Below, one piece after another: positions 1 to 5,783 of a DNA stretch of 8,620 nt. The stretch comes from Simkania negevensis (GTDB lineage: Bacteria; Chlamydiota; Chlamydiia; Chlamydiales; Simkaniaceae): assembly GCA_016191565.1 (NCBI GenBank), contig JACPWA010000180.1:1-8620 (forward strand). The letters run 5' to 3'. Made by a program: the position numbers and the translations under genes. The notes below the pieces were generated by a model. It did not search any database and was not told the origin of the DNA. It was given only the letters and a program-made list of their open reading frames with translations. Numbering within the stretch: the stretch's first letter is position 1; every line of letters starts with the position of its first letter.

Positions 1-168
1 ACTGGAGAAGGGATAATCAAAGAAGCAACGGTTTTATCTTCTGAGAGTGAAAAAAATAGGCGTTACTTAGAAGCTCTTTTGCCTGAAATGAGAATTCCTC
101 TAGATGGACAAGGATTTGAAAAACAAAAGCCCTCTGTTTTTATTTTTACCTTTTGCAATGTGGAGTAA
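1..168 (+). CDS. C-terminal end of a TonB/TolA-like protein (5' truncated)
   Basis: The first reading frame is open from the window edge to a TAA at 166-168, giving 55 residues. The visible part contains LSSESEKNRRYLEALLPEM followed by RIPL, which resembles the C-terminal domain of TonB/TolA proteins (a serine-rich turn, an acidic/aromatic helix, then a final strand). Such proteins carry inner-membrane proton-motive energy from ExbB/ExbD or TolQ/TolR to outer-membrane partners. Its place directly upstream of tolB, with the two genes overlapping, supports a TolA/TonB role. The last residues (KQKPSVFIFTFCNVE) are read from the same DNA that encodes the start of TolB in another frame. The family call is inference from context and a short stretch. 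The frame being coding is fairly sure because it is open throughout and ends just inside the next gene. Confidence 0.55.
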   Translation, partial: TGEGIIKEATVLSSESEKNRRYLEALLPEMRIPLDGQGFEKQKPSVFIFTFCNVE

Positions 169-1600
169 AGCCCTTTTTCTTTTCCTAGTCTTTTCCTCTT
201 TTACATCACATTGCACTCAGCTTGAAAGTGGGAGTGTAAGCGACAAGATTTTGAGTGCTGGTGACGATGTAGAGATCGAAGCAGACCGCAGTATATATGG
301 TGAGCAAGAGATTCTTATCCCTCTTGAAACCGCGGATCCTTTCTCCTTTCTTTTCATTGAAGAATTCCAAAGGGAAAACACCTCTTTCTCTTCGCAGTAC
401 ATTAAAAGTCTCCAGGAAATCCTCCTCTTTGATTTCAACCACAATGGAGAAACATTAACTCAAGAAATTTCTCATGTCGATCAGGAAATAAAGAAATCGC
501 TTCCTAAATTTCTCCCCTTTTTGAAAGATCTTGGCTTCTCTTATCTAATCCAAGCCCATGTACATCAAGATGAGATCTCCTTTTACCTGATCTCTACAGA
601 AAAGGGGCTTCTTTCCTCCCACATCCACCACAAACTCTCTGGAATCCTTTCTGCTGATCGTCGCCTTATCCATAAAATTTCTGATGCTATTTTTGAAGAG
701 ATTACAGGAAAAAAAGGAATTGCCACCACCCGGATCCTCTACGCAATGCAGGTGGGGGAAAAAAAAGAAGAAGGGATCGATTGGAAATCAGAAATCTGGG
801 AAGCAGATTACGATGGAGCTAATGCAATGCAAGTGACCGATGAAAATAATTATTGCATCAACCCCCTTTTCTTCCCCAAGGAGGGCGTTTTTACTTCGGG
901 AAAGTTTCTTTACGTAAACTATAAGCTAGGTCAGTCAAAAATCTATGTTTCTACTTTTGGAAATCTTAAAGGAACTCCCCTCCTCTGCCTCAGAGGAAAC
1001 CAACTTCTTCCTACTATTTCCCGAAACGGGAAAATGATCGCCTTCATCTCTGATGCAAGTGGCGAGGTAGATCTTTTTATCCAAGAGTTTTCCCCTGACC
1101 AAGGCCCTCTCGGAAAGCCGATCCAAGCCTTCTCCTTTCCTAAGTCGGTGCAAGCCTCTCCTACTTTTAGCCCCGATGGGAAAAAAATTGCCTTCGTTTC
1201 AGATAAAGAGGGAACTCCTAGAATCTACTTGATCGATCTCACTTCCCTGCAAAAAAGAAAAATGCCCTCTCCCATCTGTTTAACAAGGTGCTATCTCGAA
1301 AATACCTGCCCCGCTTGGTCTCCTGATGGCACGAAAATTGCCTACAGTGCTAAGATTAATGGAGTGAGGCAGATTATGCTCTATGATGTTGAGGAGAAAA
1401 AAGAGATTCAACTCACCAAAGGAGAAGTTCATAAAGAAAATCCCAGCTGGGCCCACAATAGTTTCCATTTGGTTTTTAATACTGTAGAGCCCCACTCCTC
1501 AGAAATCTTTTTATTTAATATAAAACAAAGAGAAATGGTACAAGTAACAAAAGGTGGGGGGAAGAAACACTATCCATCTTGGGAGCCCTACCGCTTCTAA
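104..1600 (+). CDS. tolB: TolB, periplasmic beta-propeller of the Tol-Pal system
   Basis: TolB is the periplasmic component that binds Pal and links the Tol inner-membrane complex to the outer membrane during cell constriction. The C-terminal half carries propeller (PD40) blades: SRNGKMIAFISD near residue 306, FSPDGKKIAFVSD near 353, WSPDGTKIAYSAK near 405, then NPSWAHNSFHLVFNT and a final HYPSWEPYRF. The N-terminal 200 residues match a TolB N-domain in size and position. The length of 498 is above the usual ~430, mainly because of a long N terminus. The ATG at 104 has no clear Shine-Dalgarno and gives two hydrophobic stretches. An in-frame ATG at 158 gives a tidier signal peptide (MWSKALFLFLVFSSF) and overlaps the upstream gene by only 11 bases, so the true start may be 158. 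pal follows after 25 bases, consistent with one operon. Confidence 0.92.
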   Translation: MDKDLKNKSPLFLFLPFAMWSKALFLFLVFSSFTSHCTQLESGSVSDKILSAGDDVEIEADRSIYGEQEILIPLETADPFSFLFIEEFQRENTSFSSQYIKSLQEILLFDFNHNGETLTQEISHVDQEIKKSLPKFLPFLKDLGFSYLIQAHVHQDEISFYLISTEKGLLSSHIHHKLSGILSADRRLIHKISDAIFEEITGKKGIATTRILYAMQVGEKKEEGIDWKSEIWEADYDGANAMQVTDENNYCINPLFFPKEGVFTSGKFLYVNYKLGQSKIYVSTFGNLKGTPLLCLRGNQLLPTISRNGKMIAFISDASGEVDLFIQEFSPDQGPLGKPIQAFSFPKSVQASPTFSPDGKKIAFVSDKEGTPRIYLIDLTSLQKRKMPSPICLTRCYLENTCPAWSPDGTKIAYSAKINGVRQIMLYDVEEKKEIQLTKGEVHKENPSWAHNSFHLVFNTVEPHSSEIFLFNIKQREMVQVTKGGGKKHYPSWEPYRF

Positions 1601-1625
1601 ACGGATGATATAACGCAAGGTTCGT

Positions 1626-2327
1626 ATGAAAAAAAAGGATCTATCTTTACTACTTATTATTTTAAGCTTAAGTGCCCTCACCAGTGGATGCGGCAGGTCC
1701 TCTGATGCTGTATGGGAGGATACTAAAACTGTAGGCCGCTATCTCCATCGCAAAGGAAAACTTCTTTGGAGTAAAGATGTTGATTCTCGGATGATCCACA
1801 GCGCAGATGAGTTCAAAGGGCCTAATGAAGAAGAGTTCATTGGCTTAGATGATGACAACTTGAAAGGACAGCATGCTGACCTCTCGATGAGACAGCCTAG
1901 ACACCTTCCAGATGAAGAACTTTCTGATGTCTATCACCCACAAAGCGGATTAAATATAGAGCAATTCACAAGACCCTCTGGTGAGCTCTCCCACCTCTTT
2001 CATACCTTATACTTCAACACCGATGAACATGTTCTCAAATCAAAAGAGGATTATCTACTTGTCTCTAAAATGGCAGACTACATAAAAAAACAGGAAAAAT
2101 TCTATCTCTTTATTGAAGGACATTGCGATCAGAGAGCCTCAGAAGATTATAACCAGGCCCTTGGACTAAGAAGGGCAAATACCATCCGAGAGCTGCTGAT
2201 TAAAAAGGGAGTCAATCCCAATCAGATTTATACTATCTCCTACGGAAAGGGGATGCCTGTAGATCCAAGAGATACTCCTGAGGCTTATGCAAAAAACCGG
2301 CGTGTGGAATTTAAACTTAAAAAATAA
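1626..2327 (+). CDS. pal: Pal, peptidoglycan-associated outer-membrane lipoprotein
   Basis: Pal is an outer-membrane lipoprotein that grips peptidoglycan through an OmpA-like domain and interacts with TolB. The N terminus is a lipoprotein signal (MKKKDLSLLLIILSLSALTSGC) with Cys22 as the lipidation site. Residues 23-120 are a polar, acidic linker that is long for the family. The OmpA-like domain spans about 125-233: EGHCDQRASEDYNQALGLRR carries Asp168 and Arg183, which align with the diaminopimelate-binding Asp and Arg of OmpA/Pal, and NRRVEF (224-229) is the conserved end. All ligand residues I can place are present, implying that this organism makes a DAP-type peptidoglycan target. The start is supported by an AAGG upstream and by the signal peptide beginning there. 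It sits 25 bases after tolB and 22 bases before the LysM lipoprotein gene. Confidence 0.95.
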   Translation: MKKKDLSLLLIILSLSALTSGCGRSSDAVWEDTKTVGRYLHRKGKLLWSKDVDSRMIHSADEFKGPNEEEFIGLDDDNLKGQHADLSMRQPRHLPDEELSDVYHPQSGLNIEQFTRPSGELSHLFHTLYFNTDEHVLKSKEDYLLVSKMADYIKKQEKFYLFIEGHCDQRASEDYNQALGLRRANTIRELLIKKGVNPNQIYTISYGKGMPVDPRDTPEAYAKNRRVEFKLKK

Positions 2328-2349
2328 ATAAAATATAACGGGGGTCGGT

Positions 2350-3009
2350 ATGATGAGAATCAAAAGAATACTCCTTTTTCCAGCCCTACTGTTCACTGGA
2401 TGTGCAGCTATTAACTCCTCTCCTAAAGAGGAGAAGCACCAGATGGAGCTTAGTCTTCACAAACTGCGCACCGATGTCGAAGAGATCAAACATGATCTCA
2501 ACACTTACGAGATCGAATATCATGTCCTAGAAGGGAAGCTTACCGATCAAGACCATCTCATCGATTCCTTAAAAAAGCAGCTTTATGAGCTTAAAAAAAG
2601 CAAAGTCGAGTCGTTTGCCGAAAGTGTTGCTAAAATCGAATCGACTATCCTTTCCCTCTCCAAGCAACAGGAAAAAATCCTCGCTGATATTAGACAGCTC
2701 AGTTCCCATGCCAATGAAACCACCACAGCTCTTTCCCAATACAAGGAGAAAATCGCCTCTTTCGAACAGTCAGTCTCTGCTCAAAAAGAGCAGATTAAAG
2801 AGATTATCAAATTAAAAACTTTGATGAGCCAACTCTCTCCCAACGAGCCAAAAGAAAAAAGAGTCCACAAGGTACAACCAGGGGACTCTTTGGAGAAAAT
2901 CGCTCGCGATTATGGACTTTCAGTCGAAGAGATCAAAAAATTCAATCACTTATCAAGTGATCTTATTGTTGTAGGTCAAGATCTAAAACTTTCGCTAGGT
3001 CCTGAATAG
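2350..3009 (+). CDS. coiled-coil lipoprotein with C-terminal LysM domain
   Basis: This 219-residue protein begins with a short lipoprotein signal (MMRIKRILLFPALLFTGC; Cys18, lipobox FTGC). Residues about 28-158 are charged and heptad-rich, predicting a long coiled coil (for example LIDSLKKQLYELKKSKVE). Residues 173-215 form a LysM peptidoglycan-binding domain: HKVQPGDSLEKIARDYGL, then a second helix and the GQDLKL strand. No peptidase (LytM/M23) domain is present, so it is not a full NlpD. It lies 22 bases after pal, the position where other bacteria encode CpoB/YbgF, which also has a coiled-coil N terminus. The likely role is a second outer-membrane-to-peptidoglycan tether working with Pal; this is inference. 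GGGG at 2341-2344 may serve as a weak ribosome binding site. Its last 47 bases overlap the convergent gene on the other strand. Confidence 0.85.
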   Translation: MMRIKRILLFPALLFTGCAAINSSPKEEKHQMELSLHKLRTDVEEIKHDLNTYEIEYHVLEGKLTDQDHLIDSLKKQLYELKKSKVESFAESVAKIESTILSLSKQQEKILADIRQLSSHANETTTALSQYKEKIASFEQSVSAQKEQIKEIIKLKTLMSQLSPNEPKEKRVHKVQPGDSLEKIARDYGLSVEEIKKFNHLSSDLIVVGQDLKLSLGPE

Positions 3010-4030
3010 GCTGTTGAAAAGCTCTAGAAGCCTCATCAACTAGAGGTAGACTTGTCTCTCCTGTTACAGGGGGCTTTGATACTGGCACCATTGGACGCAT
3101 AGTAGTTGGTTGTGTCTGACTGCTTTTGGTTATTGCAGCAGTTTGTGCCATTTTCGCTCTCATTTGTATCCCCATAGCCGCAAGTTTTCGATGGCTTGGA
3201 TTGCGGCTTTTTGCCATTCCAGCAAGCATTACAGGCGCCATTGGATGAGTCATAATAAATTGCATAAATTGTTTCTGACGTTGCTGTTTTTTTGCTCTGA
3301 ATTCCTGAAATTGCTTATATCTATCTACCATCTGCTGTCCTGCTCTCATTACTTTGGGAGCAAATGCAACTGTAGCAACAAGTGCTCTGCCATGAGGTAA
3401 ACTCTCTGCAACTGATTCAACCACTACTTGTGCAGTTACCTGCTTCATTGTACCTAAGGCGCTACCGTCTGGACCAGCTACAGCCTGTTCTACTAACTGC
3501 TCAGTAAGATGAGTAGTAGTTTGAGCTAAAGCCGCAGTTGTTTCAACGGGAGCCTCAACCACACGCTCTATTAGTTCAGAGCCTTTTTGAACAACATCAC
3601 TTACCATTTGTGTTCCCTGCTCTACTACTTCTTGTGCTTTCTCTAACCCCCTACTTACAGCTTGTGTACCCTGATCTAATGTTTTTTCTACTCGTTTAGC
3701 AGCCCCTTCTACAGTCTCAACAACGTCGTCTATCACATGAACAGTTTGATCAATTACTCTATTAGCCAATCCAATTGTGGCATCATACGTAGCTTTGATC
3801 TTATGGCAGAGCTCTCCTCCAGCTATTCGCAAAACTACGGCCCCAGATAAGATTAGTAACCCTGCAAGGCTACTTGGCAATAGAGCAGCACCTAAAGAAT
3901 TTGCTATTATAGCGCTTCCTATCAATGAAACTAACGAATATGGCGCTTCACTTTTTATACCACCCAATTTTTGTTGCAAATTTTTAAGCGAGAATGTTTC
4001 TCGAAAATTGTTTACTAATCCATGTAACAT
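2963..4030 (-). CDS. candidate inclusion membrane (Inc) protein with tandem 11-residue repeats
   Basis: I do not recognise a specific family for this 355-residue protein. Residues 31-51 and 54-72 are two hydrophobic lobes separated by a Pro-Ser-Ser turn, the bilobed pattern that defines chlamydial Inc proteins, which are type III secreted and sit in the host vacuole membrane. There is no Sec signal peptide; the first 30 residues are polar. Residues 85-161 are seven tandem 11-residue units with Val at position 8 of every unit and mostly small or aliphatic residues at positions 1 and 4. Residues 238-258 are basic and Gln-rich; 300-325 are Ser/Thr/Pro-rich. The start is supported by GAGGAG six bases upstream. 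The 3' end runs 47 bases into the LysM gene. The divergent AT-rich spacer upstream holds a possible promoter. It is a convincing gene; the Inc assignment is inference and could instead be an ordinary membrane protein. Confidence 0.8.
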   Translation of the reverse strand: MLHGLVNNFRETFSLKNLQQKLGGIKSEAPYSLVSLIGSAIIANSLGAALLPSSLAGLLILSGAVVLRIAGGELCHKIKATYDATIGLANRVIDQTVHVIDDVVETVEGAAKRVEKTLDQGTQAVSRGLEKAQEVVEQGTQMVSDVVQKGSELIERVVEAPVETTAALAQTTTHLTEQLVEQAVAGPDGSALGTMKQVTAQVVVESVAESLPHGRALVATVAFAPKVMRAGQQMVDRYKQFQEFRAKKQQRQKQFMQFIMTHPMAPVMLAGMAKSRNPSHRKLAAMGIQMRAKMAQTAAITKSSQTQPTTMRPMVPVSKPPVTGETSLPLVDEASRAFQQPIQDLAKVLDLDLQQ

Positions 4031-4036
4031 ATCTTT

Positions 4037-4042
4037 CTCCTC
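4037..4042 (-). promoter_or_regulatory. ribosome binding site of the candidate Inc gene
   Basis: Read on the minus strand, GAGGAG lies six bases before the ATG at 4030-4028. It is one of the two strongest Shine-Dalgarno matches in the window and fixes the start of this gene. Confidence 0.75.
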
Positions 4043-4080
4043 AATCTTTTCTTTTCGTTTCGGGATATATCGTATAATAA

Positions 4081-4109
4081 ATTATAATTTTTGTAAATAA
4101 AAAAGTTAA
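4081..4109 (-). promoter_or_regulatory. possible sigma-70-type promoter for the candidate Inc gene
   Basis: On the minus strand a perfect TATAAT (4086-4081) is preceded, at 17-base spacing, by TTAACT (4109-4104), a 4 of 6 match to TTGACA. The leader to the ATG would be about 45 bases. The surroundings are extremely AT-rich, so chance matches are common; a second TATAAT on this strand occurs at 4161-4156. Confidence 0.35.
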
Positions 4110-4149
4110 ATTTTATCAATATTTTATTAATAATTGTTTATTTAAACTT

Positions 4150-4178
4150 ATTTTTATTATATTTTATCATGTTATAAT
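4150..4178 (+). promoter_or_regulatory. possible promoter for the response regulator gene
   Basis: A perfect TATAAT is at 4173-4178 on the plus strand, with only a weak T-rich -35 candidate near 4149-4155. It forms part of a 7-base inverted repeat (TATTATA 4155-4161 and TATAATA 4173-4179). Transcription from here would leave a leader of about 100 bases before the regulator start at 4285. Only the -10 box is well matched. Confidence 0.3.
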
Positions 4179-4267
4179 ATCCAAAATATTCTTATATTAG
4201 AACGATTCCCTTAATTTCCCCCTCTCGGTATAGTACATGAAAAGAATAAGCTTTTTACAAGGAGCAC

Positions 4268-4276
4268 GAGGAGGAG
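4268..4276 (+). promoter_or_regulatory. ribosome binding site that decides the response regulator start
   Basis: GAGGAGGAG ends eight bases before the ATG at 4285. The upstream in-frame ATG at 4237 has no Shine-Dalgarno and would add 16 residues before the canonical receiver start, so 4285 is preferred. Confidence 0.8.
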
Positions 4277-4284
4277 AGCAGGTT

Positions 4285-5007
4285 ATGGTACAAAAGAAAA
4301 GGATATTACTCATTGAAGATGAAGAAGATATAGCCGCTCTCATCAAGTTGCAGGCAGAACTTGCCGGTTTTAGTCTCCACGTGGAAGTGGATGGGATCAA
4401 CGGGTTCGAGGCGGTAAAAAGAGAAAAACCTGATCTTGTTCTGCTCGATATTATGCTTCCCGGGCAGAATGGCTTTGATGTGTGCCGCAAGATTAAAAGC
4501 AATGCCGACCTCAAGGGGATCCCTGTAATTATTTTAAGCGCTAAAGATGAAGAGCTTAACGTAATTCTTGGCCTAGAACTAGGGGCAGATGATTATGTCT
4601 CTAAGCCTTTTTCTCCAAAAGTACTGATCTCCCGTATCAAGGCAGTTTTAAGGAGAGGAAAAGAGGTAGAAAAAGCACCGAAACAGGTCTCTTTTGGTCT
4701 TTTTACTCTGGATGTTGACCGCTATCTTCTGAAAAAGGAGGGCAAGCCGATTACCATCACCCTCTCTGAATTTGGAATTTTAAAACGGCTTCTTCTCAAT
4801 CGTGGAAAAGTGCTTACCAGAAACCAACTCCTTGATGATATCCACAATGATGATGCCTTCATTGTCGATCGAAATATCGATGTGCACATTGCTGCTCTAA
4901 GGAAAAAGCTTGGGCCTGGTTTTTCCTGGATTGAAACAGTTCGTGGAGTTGGTTATCGCTTAAAAGAGGACCTTTCTTTAGAAAAAGCTGGGAAATTCAA
5001 AGAATAA
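4285..5007 (+). CDS. OmpR/PhoB-family response regulator (orphan)
   Basis: This 240-residue two-component regulator has a receiver domain (about 6-122) and a winged-helix DNA-binding domain (about 136-226). Key receiver residues are present: acidic pair Glu11/Asp12, phospho-acceptor Asp55 in LLDIMLPG, Ser85 in the switch position, Tyr104 and Lys107 in the DDYVSKPFSP segment. The effector domain shows LSEFGILKRLLLNRGKVLTR, then the recognition-helix region VDRNIDVHIAALRKKLG and the wing IETVRGVGYRLK. It should be phosphorylated by a histidine kinase and bind tandem DNA sites, but no kinase is encoded beside it. Because Asp55 is intact it differs from ChxR, the atypical OmpR-type regulator of Chlamydia trachomatis, which lacks a usual phospho-acceptor. 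It faces away from the candidate Inc gene across a 254-base spacer; no terminator is obvious after it. The target genes cannot be read from the sequence. Confidence 0.93.
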   Translation: MVQKKRILLIEDEEDIAALIKLQAELAGFSLHVEVDGINGFEAVKREKPDLVLLDIMLPGQNGFDVCRKIKSNADLKGIPVIILSAKDEELNVILGLELGADDYVSKPFSPKVLISRIKAVLRRGKEVEKAPKQVSFGLFTLDVDRYLLKKEGKPITITLSEFGILKRLLLNRGKVLTRNQLLDDIHNDDAFIVDRNIDVHIAALRKKLGPGFSWIETVRGVGYRLKEDLSLEKAGKFKE

Positions 5008-5052
5008 AAGCCTCCTCTTTAGAATCTCTCCTGTCGACTGATCTTTCAGGTT

Positions 5053-5075
5053 ATACTAAATGTAAGAAATAAAAT
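5053..5075 (+). repeat. solitary copy of the end of foldback element B
   Basis: These 23 bases are identical to the outer 23 bases of the terminal inverted repeat of the foldback at 6968-7130 (they begin ATACTAAATGTAAGAAAT). The match stops after AAAAT. I see no inverted partner nearby, so this is either a remnant of an old copy or a single-ended derivative. It lies in the spacer after the response regulator. Confidence 0.75.
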
Positions 5076-5117
5076 CATAAAAACCTTTCTAAAAGTAAAT
5101 TAAATGTGATAGATAGA

Positions 5118-5153
5118 TATTTAGAATAAAATAATCGATTTATAATAAATCGA
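5118..5153 (+). promoter_or_regulatory. possible promoter with -10 inside a palindrome, upstream of the glycine-zipper gene
   Basis: A perfect TATAAT (5141-5146) lies within a hairpin or operator-like palindrome, TCGATTTA (5135-5142), TAA, TAAATCGA (5146-5153). The -35 region (about 5118-5123, TATTTA) is weak. Transcription would begin near 5153, leaving a leader of about 33 bases that contains AGAGG (5176-5180) before the ATG at 5186. The palindrome could be a binding site for a dimeric regulator. Confidence 0.4.
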
Positions 5154-5185
5154 AAAAACCACAACAACTTAATTTAGAGGTAATT

Positions 5186-5629
5186 ATGCTAAGAAAGCTC
5201 TCTATACTATCTATCATAGGAGTGGCTACCCTGTTTTACAGCTGTGAATCTAAGACTGGAACTGGTGTTTTAGCGGGTGGCGCTTTAGGTGCTGGAATCG
5301 GCGGCATTGCTGGGGGTGGACAAGGAGCGTTAATTGGAGGAGCTGCTGGTGTGATCGCCGGGGGATTGATCGGCGCATCACTTGATGAACAAGATAGAAA
5401 AAACCTAGACAATCAAAATTCCCAAACTCTCAAACGAGTAGACAAAGGGGAGCAACTCAGCGTAAATGACATCATTAATATGCATAAAGCAGAGATCTCT
5501 GATCAGAAAATCATGGATCTCATTGACAAAACTGGAAGCCATTATACACTCAATAACTACCAGGTAGATCGACTGCGAGAAGCTGGCGTTTCAGAAAAAG
5601 TGATTAATTATATGATGTACAACACTTAA
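5186..5629 (+). CDS. small glycine-zipper lipoprotein
   Basis: This 147-residue protein starts with a probable lipoprotein signal (MLRKLSILSIIGVATLFYSC; Cys20, with the relaxed lipobox LFYSC). Residues about 25-66 are a glycine zipper, with repeated GxxxG spacing (GGALGAGIGGIAGG, then GALIGGAAGVIAGGLIGA), as in the OsmB, YMGG and rickettsial 17-kDa antigen group; this segment likely inserts in or packs against a membrane. Residues about 93-147 form a separate small helical domain: DIINMHKAEISDQKIMDLI, then YQVDRLREAGVSEKVINYMM, a pattern seen in several envelope lipoproteins of unknown function. The start is supported by AGAGG five bases upstream. The gene has its own promoter-like sequence and terminator, so it is probably monocistronic. 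An outer-membrane or periplasmic location is inferred; the exact function is unknown. Confidence 0.85.
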   Translation: MLRKLSILSIIGVATLFYSCESKTGTGVLAGGALGAGIGGIAGGGQGALIGGAAGVIAGGLIGASLDEQDRKNLDNQNSQTLKRVDKGEQLSVNDIINMHKAEISDQKIMDLIDKTGSHYTLNNYQVDRLREAGVSEKVINYMMYNT

Positions 5630-5637
5630 ACTGAGAC

Positions 5638-5665
5638 GGGAGCAGGAAACTGCTCCCTTTAATTT
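5638..5665 (+). terminator. intrinsic terminator after the glycine-zipper gene
   Basis: GGGAGCAG (5638-5645), a GAAA tetraloop and CTGCTCCC (5650-5657) make a perfect 8-base stem followed by TTTAATTT. It begins eight bases after the stop codon and is the clearest terminator in the window. Confidence 0.9.
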
Positions 5666-5783
5666 ATTAGAGAATTTTAATTGATTACTTGATTTATAGT
5701 TGCAGAAAATTCAAAATGTTAGGATAACCCCTTAAAAATGACTAAATCAACTGATTTTATAGAAATTTAATCCTTGTAAAACA

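Noticed and set aside
1629..1636. Run of eight A immediately after the pal start codon, possible slippage switch
   Set aside because: It simply encodes lysines of the signal peptide; runs of this length are common in AT-rich genomes and there is no other sign of phase variation.
3110..3400. Plus-strand 96-codon open frame rich in Cys, His and Ser
   Set aside because: Its composition is typical of an antisense shadow, and the minus-strand gene has the better start, length and domain structure.
3777..4100. Plus-strand 107-codon open frame opposite the start of the candidate Inc gene
   Set aside because: It has no ribosome binding site, runs into AT-rich spacer, and its residues are explained as the antisense of the bilobed and repeat coding region.
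4237..4284. Sixteen-codon N-terminal extension of the response regulator
   Set aside because: The ATG at 4237 lacks a Shine-Dalgarno, whereas GAGGAGGAG precedes the ATG at 4285, which starts the receiver domain at the usual place.
5108..5119. Three tandem GATA units as a possible phase-variable repeat
   Set aside because: Three copies are too few for efficient slippage, and the tract is not placed between clear promoter boxes.
5681..5783. Promoter for the TPR-like membrane gene
   Set aside because: Boxes such as TTGCAG with GGATAA or TATAGA without a -35 are too weak to call, although the terminator upstream means some promoter should exist here. A short palindrome AAATCA-AC-TGATTT (5744-5757) is present but unsupported as an operator.
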